Of a stretch of 64,000 nt of DNA, positions 55,301 through 64,000 are shown piece by piece. The position numbers and the translations under genes were made by a program. The notes below the pieces were generated by a model. The model did no database searches, had not been told where the DNA came from, and saw nothing but the letters and a program-made list of their open reading frames with translations. How positions within the stretch are numbered: the stretch's first letter is position 1; each line of letters begins with the position of its first letter. The stretch covers positions 1-64,000 of the forward strand of contig JAIVFH010000014.1 in NCBI GenBank assembly GCA_025765595.1, given 5' to 3'. This DNA is from Obelidium mucronatum (taxonomy: Eukaryota; Chytridiomycota; Chytridiomycetes; Chytridiales; Chytriomycetaceae).

Positions 55301-56402
55301 GTGCTTGCTTGGCCAAAGCTAAAAGTTGATGCAAATTCCAGATTGGCCACATGAGAAAAGATGTCTTTTCCAGTAATATTACTTTTTGCTATTGGTTCCA
55401 TTGCGGGTATGAAAGATGGCGTTGTTTTGGCAGTTTCAATTGATGATACAAGCACTTCGCTGATAGGGGGAACTGTTGATGACGCCACTGGCGCTACATC
55501 CTGCTTTCCATCCCTGGGTGCAAACTTTAAGTTTGTGGGAATAGCGGAAAAGAAAAGTTTTTTGGATGGGGCAGAATCCAATACTCCAGAGGCAGCCTCA
55601 GTAACTGCAGGGAAGGTGGTTTGTGGAAGGGGGATATGGCTAGCGTTGAAGGAGAAGGCTTGAGACAAAGCTGGAATGGCCGGCGAAGGGTTAGGGTTGA
55701 ATTGATTGTTAGTTTGAGGGGGTAGCGGTTTCTTCTTTGACGCCGACATTTGCAGCAGGACGTTGACGGCGTCATTTTCTTGTTCTTCCTTGTCTTCTTC
55801 TTCTGGGTCTTCGATTCTCGAAACATGGGCAGATTCAGCGAACGACAGCAGCGGCTCGAGCGCCGACTTTCCCGCGCCGACTTTTCTGAAGAAGGCGGCG
55901 TTTGACGAGTTTGCGTTTGCGTTTGTGTTTGGCGTCGCGGCCGCCGCCGACAGCAGCGACGCGTCGTCGAGCAGCGCCGGCCACGACACGTTTTCGAGGG
56001 CGGCGGCGGCGGCGTCGTCGTCCTGCGACTGTTTTTTGGGAAGGGTTAGGGTTGCGGGTTTAGTCGAGGCGCAGCGGGGCGCACCGCAAACGAGTCGGAC
56101 GCGCGACTGACGTTGCTCAGCAGCTGCGAGCGCGGCGTGCTGGTCGTCGCGCTTGCGCTCGTGTTCTGATTGGCTGGCGCCGGCGGCAGCGACGCCAGCG
56201 ACGGCGGCGGCGGCGGCGGCAGGTGGCTGAGCGCGCGCAGCTTCGCGTGCGGCGTCTGCGCATTCGCAGTCGCGTTGTTCGCGTTGTTCGCGTTCGCGTG
56301 CGGCGCCACGTTCGACACGTCCACGAGCCGCCGGTCGCGCGCCGCATTCGTCGCCGAGGACGCGCTGCCGTCGCCGCGGAACGGGTCGTCGTCGAAATTC
56401 AT
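52396..56402 (-). CDS. Large low-complexity protein with C-terminal coiled coil and tail anchor
   Basis: Minus strand, ATG at 56402, stop TGA at 52396, at least eight exons. The N-terminal 120 residues are Asn/Ala/Pro-rich; then long Ser/Pro/Ala-rich segments (FFRKVGAGKSALEPLLSFAE, AFSFNASHIPLP, ASTFSFGQAS), a Gly-rich acidic segment (MAGFDFMDCSFENK; GGGGGGG runs), and a coiled coil starting LEDVQDRLVSEFTKALEKAL and running through DSLTRRIKLLDGQCLSTQER and SARKQELEKRNSDLERRLKL. The last exons encode a single hydrophobic helix (WILAVIRICFSVVASCFLLY) and a short tail, WFAFTTRKI, so the protein is probably tail-anchored in an internal membrane such as Golgi or nuclear envelope. I do not recognise a family. 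Two other parts (FSFG) resemble isolated FG motifs. The exact exon ends are less certain in the middle. Confidence 0.6.
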
Positions 56403-56669
56403 GTTCGTGTTTTGGGTGACTTTTGCAAAATACATGATGAAATAAAAATAAATAAAGCAGAGAAAAGCATTGCTTAAGAATAAAGATAATAAAGAATACA
56501 AGATGTAGAAAGTACGAGCGAGCATTTTAATAGAATCCTGCGCTGTGCGAGAATCGCTCCTTGTTTTTTGGCCTCGACGGGAATTGGGAATTTTTGAACA
56601 ATCGTTTCTCTGTTCCGTTGTCGTACCTGAAAAAAAAAGAACTCTGGCAACAAAGAAACACAAAAAACA

Positions 56670-57590
56670 ATGCTGCTACGCGTAATGCTTCTTGCGGCAA
56701 CGGCTTTTGCCTTGGCTCCCCTCGAGCCTCCAGCTGGAAAGCTAATCTTGTGAGCAGCACTATTCTCTTACCTCACATTCAACTCCCAAAACTCAACTCC
56801 CCTCGTACACAGCGGCGCTTGGTACGATCGAAACCTGTCCGATACGCCTTCTGCAGTCAACTCTCGCTTTGGTTACAAGCCGCTGGCCATGTTTCAAACT
56901 GATGTGGACTTCAGTGGCGTGGTGAAACCGTGAGTGCTGATTACTCAATCTATTTATCCCCAGTACTAAACCTTGTGGCTGCAGATGGACCAGCCCGGAA
57001 GCCGTAATCCCCATGTTCATGCAGCATCTGAACGATACAAATACAGACGCCATTGCCTATCTGACGGTTTACCCGTTTCAAGGACTGGGCAGCAACATAA
57101 CAGGTATTCTTGAAATTTGCTTTTTGCGTATTCCTCTTTCTTTCTTCACAAGAACTCATCGAAATTTCCAATTGACTAGACGCCCAGGTTAATGATATGG
57201 GGAGACGGTTGGTGCTCTTGGTCAATTCGGGTCACAAAGTCTTTCTTCGATTGTGAGTAGCCAACCGAATTGAGATAACTCACAACGAATTTTAATACCA
57301 AATTAATAGTGCGCCAGAAATGAATGGAAACTGGTTCAATTATGGACAAGATCCAGCATCTTTCATTTCTACATGGATCAGATGCATCACAGCATGGAGA
57401 AACACGTTAGGAGCGAATGCCAAAAACGTTGCGTTTATCTGGTCTCCAAATTCAGGAAATGGGTATCCTTATCCGGGAGGAATTTCATGGCCTAATCCAA
57501 ACTCAACTGCCCAATTTGACATTGATCGTATCAAATTGCTTGACACAAACAAGAATGGAAAGTTGGACCCACTTGATGTTGAGTTTCATG

Positions 57591-57637
<47 letters not shown>

Positions 57638-58595
57638 AGTTAATTGTTTCTTAATTGCGTAACCAGGACCCGTATGCCCCGTATTATCCGGGTGATGAAT
57701 ATGTTGACTGGGTTGGCATTTCGGTAAGAGTATATCCTTTCTTGGTTCTCGTCGTCGTGATTAGGAAAACTAACTATCCCTGTGATTTATCTTAGATCTA
57801 TCATTGTAAGTCAAAATAGCACAACTATTGAGCTGCTAACCCCTGTTTATCTATTCCTTTCTTAAGACGGAAATCAATGGCCATGGATCCACAACTCAAT
57901 TCCAGTCTCCAACAAGGTACTGCAGTTTATAGTTACCCTTTGTTGTGATTTCCTTGTATAATTGACCGATACTCTTGCAGTTTGAAAAGTTCATGCAAGG
58001 TGATCCCAAAGACGGTGAAACTTTCGGATACTTCCCCTTCTACACCCCATACGCCACTTCCGCAGGGGCAAGAAACAACATCACCGGCGCCCAAATATCT
58101 GCTGGAAACAAACCATTCATTGTCAGCGAAACCGCCGCAACCTACCATTTCGCGTGGGTCAATGAATCAACCATTGGAGCGCCCGTCCAAGATATCCCAC
58201 GTACCGCTGTGAAACAGGCCTGGTGGAAACAGTTTATGAACTCTGATTTCATTGCAAAGTACCCTCAGTTCAAGGCGGTGTGTACCTTTGAATTCATCAA
58301 GGAGGAAGAGTTGACGTGGAGAGATTTCTCGATTCTTGGACCTCCACCAAACCCACATCCGGTCTCCAACTTTAAGCAGTTGGATCAGGATGTTGCCGAC
58401 TTGTTTGCCAAAGACGCGGCTGCGTCCATGCCGTTTGTCTTGTATGCAAATCCTTTGGAATCTAAAGGGAATGCAGTGATTTCTCCATCTGGAGGTACAA
58501 CAAAGAGTCCTACAAGTGATGGTGGAAATCGGTTGGTGTGGAGTGGCGCAGCAGTTGCATTCGCAATTACGTTTTGGCTCCATTTTCATTTTTAA
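56670..58595 (+). CDS. Secreted, GPI-anchor-type GH26-like glycoside hydrolase (copy B)
   Basis: About nine exons, ATG at 56670 with signal peptide (RVMLLAATAFALAPLEPPAG), then GAWYDRNLSDTPSAVNSRFG, WTSPEAVIPMFMQHLNDTNT, DMGRRLVLLVNSGHKVFLRF, APEMNGNWFNYGQDPASFIS, FIWSPNSGNGYPYPGG, LDTNKNGKLDPLDDPYAP, YYPGDEYVDWVGIS, and FIVSETAATYHFAWVNES; a C-terminal hydrophobic helix (SGAAVAFAITFWLHFHF) after a Ser/Gly-rich stretch suggests a GPI signal. The catalytic Glu in EMNG and SETA are kept, as in copy A, but the calcium-loop-like insert is weaker (D-N-N instead of D-N-D). The intron after DPLD contains a run of 44 T. The gene has many more introns than copy A, so the paralogues differ in structure. 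Substrate unknown. Confidence 0.85.
57593..57636. repeat. 44-base poly-T inside an intron of GH26-like copy B
   Basis: An uninterrupted T run between GTTTCATGTC and GAGTTAATTG, occupying half of the 89-base intron 57578-57666. Splice signals GTTGAG and AACCAG frame it. Confidence 0.85.
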
Positions 58596-58693
58596 GGCAG
58601 TTGTTTGAATTTAGTTGTTTTTTTTTCACATTTCATTGAAGCTAATGTTTGTATGTCATTTTATGCTCAACAATATTTAATAATAAAACCATA

Positions 58694-60751
58694 TCATACT
58701 TCTGCCCGATTTCTGAATTTCAGGTCCACTGCATCTGAAATCATCATCATACTCTCATATGCACCGAACGCCCACTGCCTTTGAGAATCCGTCAACTCCG
58801 ATTCTGTAATTTCATGGCGCTCTTTGGGATCCGCCGTTAAATTATACAGTTTGGTGTCCCCCGATCGAACATCCAGCCGCAGCTTCATTCCGTTTTGGAT
58901 ATAAATCTGCGAATGCTGACTCCACGGATTCGAAGTCATATACAACGGTCTATCCGGCGATATTGTCCGCAGCAGCGACTGCCCTTCATGTGCCGCCGTC
59001 GCCGGATCATACGGAACATGCAAGAAATCAAGAATCGTGGGCAAGATATCGATACTCGCTGTCGGAACAGCCGCATCATACCGCCCCACCAGATTCTCCT
59101 GGAAGTACTTGTTCTCCGAGTAGAAAAGCAGCGGCACTCTAAAAGACTCGTCAAAGGGGCCCTCGGCGGTTCCAACAACGCCATGGTCACCCATATTGAT
59201 TCCGTGGTCTCCAACAATAACAAACAAGGTGGATTCCAAAAGCTTGCGTTTCTCAAACTCGGCGAAAAAGCTCTTCACAAAGTCGTCCACGTTATTGATT
59301 GCATCGAAATAGTCGTTGATGACTTGATCACTTGTATAAGCCTTCTTTGGGAACCCTGGCGGCAAGTTGAACGGATGGTGATTGGAGTTCCCAATAAACG
59401 TGAGAAGGTATGGCTGTTGCTTCGTCACCGACGCATCCACAAACTGCATCATTTCAGGGAGGATTTCGCGATCATCCAGCCCAACTAAGTTGAGCCATTG
59501 TGATTCTGGAATGTTTGTGTCGTCGACAGTGTACAGTTTGTCGAATCCGAGGTTCTGAAACAGGTCCCCTTGGTGGTCGAAACTCATTGTTGCGGGTTGC
59601 ATGAAAGCTGTTGAGTGGTTTGTAAGGATTTGGGGCAGGCATGGCGCGTAGATGGTTTTGCGGTATTCTTCGTGTGGTCCTTTGAGTGCGTAGACAGAAC
59701 ACAACGTGGCCATCAAAGACTTCAGTGTATCTAATAGGAAAGTATTAGGCATGTATTGAAAACCCTCGATTTTTTTTTTTTTTTTATATACTCAACAGGC
59801 TGCTGTCGTCCGAGTATTTCCAACTTGCAATGACCTCTTCTTGAGAGCGTTGATAAACGGTGCCACATGAGAATCAAAGTTCTGCACATGCTCTGGATCC
59901 AAAAGAATTTGCGATAGGTAGCTATCAGGACCAAAGTCAAACACATCCGCACGCATGGATTCCATAAACAGAATCACCACGTTATCCAATTTCGGCCCCT
60001 GATACATGAAGCGGTCTTGACCCGAATTCTCATCCTGCGTGTGTGGTACTTGGTGATGATGCGCTTGTTTGTTCCAGTTTCTGACGGCTCGGAATGCAAA
60101 CGTGAGGGGAGGTGAAATGAGGAAGTTTTCCGAAAGCCGCGCCATTTCGGTCCCCTTCTTGATTACCAGAAAGTAAGAAAACGCGAATTGACAAGTGCAC
60201 CAAATCAAAAACATTCTTTTGCGGATTGTTTGTTTCGGCTTGAAATTGTTGCTCAAGTCAGCAGTCGCAAAGTACGACGGGGGTGGAGATTCTTCAACCT
60301 TGACAGGGAGATATTGATGATGCAACAGTGAACGAGTATGAAGCTGATATGCACCATAAAACTTGAGAGCCAATAGAGTCGAAAATATAACCGCAACCAA
60401 CATCAACTCATGTTTAAAGACTTGAGCATACGACTGCATTCGGTCCCAGTTCAAGTCTTCAAACACAAACCAATCCAGGTAGTTTTTGGTTTTGACAAAG
60501 TACCCGAAAGTGGTAGATGCGATTAGGGTTTGGAGCGGCATGAGCAGGAAAATGGCAAGAGATCTCCTTCTCCGTGTTCGTGCAACAATCAGAAAGTTGG
60601 CAACTACGGCATCCAGGAAGAAGAGACCTGGAAAGTGGCAGAGTCCATACATAAAATAGCTGCTCTTATTTGTCTGAATGAACATGATGGTTTTTAAAGT
60701 GCCAATCAATGCAAACGACACCACCACCAATGCAGCAGGGAAAGAGATTGG
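58694..60751 (-). CDS. LtaS-like polytopic membrane phosphotransferase/sulfatase-fold protein (copy A)
   Basis: Two visible exons on the minus strand: 60751-59797 and 59730-58694 (stop TGA), about 663 residues, plus an unresolved short 5' exon. Five hydrophobic helices (FPAALVVVSFALIGTLKTI, MYGLCHFPGLFFLDAVVANF, LAIFLLMPLQTLIASTTFGY, ELMLVAVIFSTLLALKFYG, MFLIWCTCQFAFSYFLVI) precede an alkaline-phosphatase-superfamily domain: LDNVVILFMESMRADVF, the TRTTAAY segment with the likely nucleophile Thr, TMSFDHQGDLF, PYLLTFIGNSNHHPFNLPPG, FVIVGDHGINMGDHGV, and VPTASIDILPTILDFL. Five helices plus such a domain is the plan of bacterial lipoteichoic acid synthase, which transfers glycerol phosphate, and of related phosphoethanolamine transferases. 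The acceptor in this organism is unknown. Nearly identical in large parts to the neighbour at 61.3-63.4 kb. Confidence 0.82.
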
Positions 60752-61296
60752 CTGTATTAAATAAAAAAGCTTAATATAAAGTATGAACCATTTGAAAGTT
60801 TGAAACGTCGGGACTGCCAATGTCAACCCTTTAAAGGTTCTACCTGCAAACTATGGGAGATGTGTGTCAATGGATTCACAAGCGATTGCCGAAACTGCTT
60901 GAAAACTGAAATGTTTTGGCTATTTCGATATGACGGGAGTCAGTAGACCGACAAGGTAAAGACAGCCGACAAAACAACTTCTCAACTGATACTATACATA
61001 CAATGTCATAGCAGGTGTATCTCTTTCCGGGTGAGTTGGAACAGTTGAGTAATCGTATCTGGGAGCTATCAGAGATCGCGGCGTCGTGATGTCTTTGACT
61101 CAGGTAAGTTGGAGGCAATTGGAGGCACGATTGTTGTGAAGAAAAAATTTTCATTCAGTTTGATTAAATTCGTAATGGTGATGAACATTCGCAGGTTGTT
61201 AGTCCCGCTCGTGCCCTCTCTGAATCGCGGATCTGTCCAATCCACTCAAATTCCTGGGAGGGATAAATCAAACAGCGTACTTAAATTTATTTTACT
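60752..61296. other. Intergenic region and unresolved first exon of LtaS-like copy A
   Basis: An acceptor TTAATACAG at 60752-60760 shows that a 5' exon of copy A lies somewhere upstream (to the right); a donor GTAGAAC near 60842 could follow it, but no ATG in a matching frame was settled. The rest up to copy B's stop at 61297 is not recognised. Confidence 0.35.
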
Positions 61297-63373
61297 TCAG
61301 GCAAATCGAGAATCTACAGTGCCTGAAATACGCATAATGCTCTCATACGCACCGAACGCCCACTGCCGTTGAGAATCCGTCAACTCCGATTCTGTAATTT
61401 CATGGCGCTCTTTCGGATCCGCCGTTAAATTATACAGTTTGGTGTCCCCCGATCGAACATCCAGCAGCAGCTTCATTCCGTTTTGGATATAAATCTGCGA
61501 ATGCTGACTCCACGGATTCGAAGTCATATACAACGGTCTATTCGGCGATATTGTCCGCAGCAGCGACTGCCCTTCATGTGCCGCCGTCGCCGGATCATAC
61601 GGAACATGCAAGAAATCAAGAATCGTGGGCAAGATATCGATACTCGCTGTTGGAACAGCCGCATCATACCGTCCCACCAGATTCTCCTGGAAGTACTTGT
61701 TCTCCGAGTAGAAAAGCAGCGGCACTCTAAACGACTCGTCAAAGGGGCCTTCGGCGGTTCCAACGACGCCATGGTCACCCATATTGATTCCGTGGTCCCC
61801 AACAATAACAAACAAGGTGGATTCCAAAAGCTTGCGTTTCTCAAACTCGGCGAAAAAGCTCTTCACAAAGTCGTCCACGTTGTTGATTGCATCGAAATAG
61901 TCGTTGATGACCTTGTCACTTGTATAAGTCACCTTTGGGAACCCTGGCGGCAAGTTGAACGGATGGTGCCCGGAATTCGAAAGAAACGGCAACAGAAAAG
62001 GGCGCCTCGCATTGATGGAAGTGTCCACAAACTGCATCATTTCTGGAATCATTTCATGATCGTCCAATCCGAATAAGTTGAGCCAATTGGCTTCTGGAAT
62101 CCCCATTTCATCAACAGTGACTGTCTGGTTGAATCCAAACTTGTTGAACAAGTCTCCTTGATGATCGAAACTCATTGTCGCTGGTTGGAAATAAGCACTG
62201 GAGTGGTTCGGTAGAATTTGGGGCAGGCATGACGTGTAGATGTTTTTGTGGTATTCTTCGTGGGGTCCTTTGAGTGGATACACACTGCAAAGTGTTGACA
62301 TCAGGGACTTGATTGTGTCTGAGAGGACAACAAAAAAAGCGTTAGTTCATGGAATTTTGAAATAAAATTCGATCCAACTTACAAGCTGCAGTGGTACGTG
62401 TATTCGTAACATGAAGCGACTTCGTCTTGATGGCGTTCAAAAACGGCGCAACATGAGAGTCAAAGTTGGTTACATGTTCTTGATTCAATAGAATTTGAGA
62501 AAGGTAGCTATCGGTCCCAAAGTCCAGAATATCGGAACGCATCGACTCCAAGAAAACCATAACCACATTATCAAACTTGGGGCCTTGGTAAAGAGACTGC
62601 GCTTGACCGAAATCGACATCCTCATCATTATTGCCTTGAGCAGAATGGTAAACAGGTTTATTCCAGTTCTTGACGGCACGGAACGCAAATGTGAGTGGTG
62701 GCGAAATGAGAAAGTTCTCCGAGAGTCGAGCCATTTCGGTTCCCTTCTTGATGACTGAGACATATGAAATCGTCATCTGTAACAAGTACCATGCAATCAA
62801 AAGTTTCATTCGGGGTTCTGCCTTCCATCCCAAAAGATTCCGCCCAGGAATTTTGTCGGACAGAGGCTTGTCCTCTTCCAACTCAGAAGAAAAAGGCGAC
62901 TCTTCACCTTTGACAGGTAAATAATGATGATGTTGATGTTGATGCAGTCTTGATCGGCAATAAAGCAGATATGCCCCATAGAACTTGAGCACAATCAATA
63001 TCACAAAAATGAGAGTGATTGCAAACAATTCCGCCTTGAACGACTGCGCATACGACTGCATTCGGTCCCAGTTCAAGTCTTCAAACACAAACCAATCCAG
63101 GTAGTTTTTGGTTTTGACAAAGTACCCGAAAGAGGCAGATGCGATTAGGGTTTGGAGCGGCATAAGCAGGAAAATGGCAAGAGATCTCCTTCTCCGTGAT
63201 CGTGCGACAATCAGATAGCTGGCAACTACGGCATCCAGGAAGAAGATACCTGGGAAGTGGCAGAGTCCATACATAAAATAGCTGCTCTTATCCGTCTGAA
63301 TGAACATGATGGTTTTTAAAGTGCCAATCAATGCAAACGACACCACCACCATTGCAATAGGGAAAGAGATTGG
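61297..63373 (-). CDS. LtaS-like polytopic membrane phosphotransferase/sulfatase-fold protein (copy B)
   Basis: Same two-exon plan as copy A: 63373-about 62384 and about 62304-61297 (stop TGA). Helices match those of copy A (FPIAMVVVSFALIGTLKTI; MYGLCHFPGIFFLDAVVASY). The phosphatase-fold motifs are kept: FDNVVMVFLESMRSDILDF, NTRTTAAY at the exon junction, FVIVGDHGINMGDHGV, ASIDILPTILDFL. A short 5' exon is expected right of 63429 (donor GTATAA), but the ATG at 63463 is in the wrong phase, so the start is unresolved. Whole segments are almost identical to copy A at the DNA level while others, such as the linker after helix 4, differ strongly, a sign of patchy gene conversion after duplication. 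Confidence 0.82.
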
Positions 63374-63466
63374 CTGAATAAAAAAATGCTTTGTGAGTTG
63401 GCTCGGATATTTCAATTGATGGTTATACCTGTGAAGGGAAGAGATATCGACTTGAAACAACATCAA

Positions 63467-63859
63467 ACAAGTGGCTGGGAGCCTGGATGCTTGGTACTCT
63501 GCAATAAGACAAAACGCACACTGAGACCAATGACAATGTAGCCGTTCATTTATGAATTTTGCGACTTACTGGCGCATGTGGAGTGGGACTTCACTTGTGG
63601 GACTTCACTTTTTTGTGGAAGGGAATGCGGTCTTGAATTGGAACTGAACACCTGCAGAGCGTTGTAAGTATATCAGTTTTATGTACCATTAAACTCATTC
63701 GAATTCCGCTCGCTAGTTACCAAAAAGTCCAGCTGTAGCAAAGTGAAACGAGGGGGGCACCAGGTGGCAACTTTTTTTTTGTGATTGATCCAACAATCAA
63801 AAAACATATATAATCAAAAAACGTAATGAGAAACTTTTTATGATCTTTTAAGCACACTT
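63467..63859. other. Intergenic, no gene recognised
   Basis: Lies between the LtaS-like copy B and the SDA1-like gene. Contains T9 at about 63773 and ACATATATAATC near 63804 but no coding frame of note. It should hold the promoter and first exon of copy B and the 3' end signals of the next gene. Confidence 0.4.
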
Positions 63860-64000
63860 TTAGAAGCCCTTCTTCTTTTGTTTGACAATATGCTGCCGCA
63901 TAACCTTCTGCTTTTCCCTCAAACTCCGCTTGGCTTTTCCGACAACCGAACGCTTGTGGGCAATCATTTGGAAACTCTTGGTCTTCTTTTGCTTTTCTCT
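63860..64000 (-). CDS. SDA1: C-terminus of an SDA1-like ribosome biogenesis protein (partial, runs off the window)
   Basis: The minus strand ends at TAA 63860-63862. The 46 visible residues read [18 protein letters not shown], then [17 protein letters not shown] and IVKQKKKGF. The strongly basic [18 protein letters not shown]/HIxxQKKKGF pattern matches my memory of SDA1 C-termini; SDA1 is needed for 60S subunit export and cell-cycle start in yeast. Assignment rests on a short tail and could be wrong. Confidence 0.5.
   Translation of the reverse strand, partial: REKQKKTKSFQMIAHKRSVVGKAKRSLREKQKVMRQHIVKQKKKGF

Noticed and set aside
58895..59488. 197-codon plus-strand frame, also present at 61483-62076
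   Set aside because: It lies opposite the conserved phosphatase-fold exon and is duplicated only because the gene is duplicated; it has no own features.

Overview
This is eukaryotic nuclear DNA, most likely from a zoosporic (chytrid-type) fungus. Genes are split by many short GT-AG introns (about 45-90 bases). The gene set fits an early-diverging fungus: a NoxR-type NADPH oxidase activator with TPR repeats and PB1, a seven-helix receptor fused to an RGS domain, a second seven-helix receptor, GPI-anchored GH26-like secreted enzymes, Nop4/RBM28, and the tail of an SDA1-like protein. The lineage is inferred from gene content and was not tested phylogenetically.

Layout. 1-3.16 kb is subtelomere-like: three arrays of a 13-14 base near-palindromic minisatellite separated by two homologous spacers. 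3.2-10.9 kb is a graveyard of host genes: a DUF885 protein that has lost its metal motif, a neutral sphingomyelinase pseudogene split by a LINE-like insertion with a 9-base target duplication, a CAMK-type kinase fragment with an internal stop, and a frame-broken secreted zincin-like protein. 11.05-14.3 kb holds an apparently intact four-exon gene joining a J domain to an FG-nucleoporin-like C-terminus, the most novel host gene here.

14.4-41 kb is dominated by mobile elements. A Ty3/gypsy chromodomain element (14470-20260) has identical LTRs and a 5-base target duplication but lacks its integrase core; it sits in the last codons of a small membrane protein gene. Then come rearranged Ty1/copia fragments, a fold-back repeat, a decayed LINE carrying reverse transcriptase and RNase H, an intact ankyrin gene, a decayed hAT/BED transposase, a LINE ORF1, and a Ty1/copia element nested inside that ORF1. 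Poly-G runs of 28 and 41 bases lie here.

41-64 kb is gene-dense and largely intact: GH26-like enzyme (-), seven-helix receptor (+), NOP4 (-), NoxR (+), receptor-RGS (+), a large tail-anchored coiled-coil protein (-), a second GH26-like enzyme (+), two tandem LtaS-like membrane phosphotransferases (-), and the 3' end of an SDA1-like gene (-). The receptors and RGS protein suggest G-protein signalling. NoxR suggests regulated superoxide production. The GH26-like and LtaS-like proteins act at the cell surface or in the secretory pathway. The positions of exons come from splice signals and reading frame, not from transcripts.
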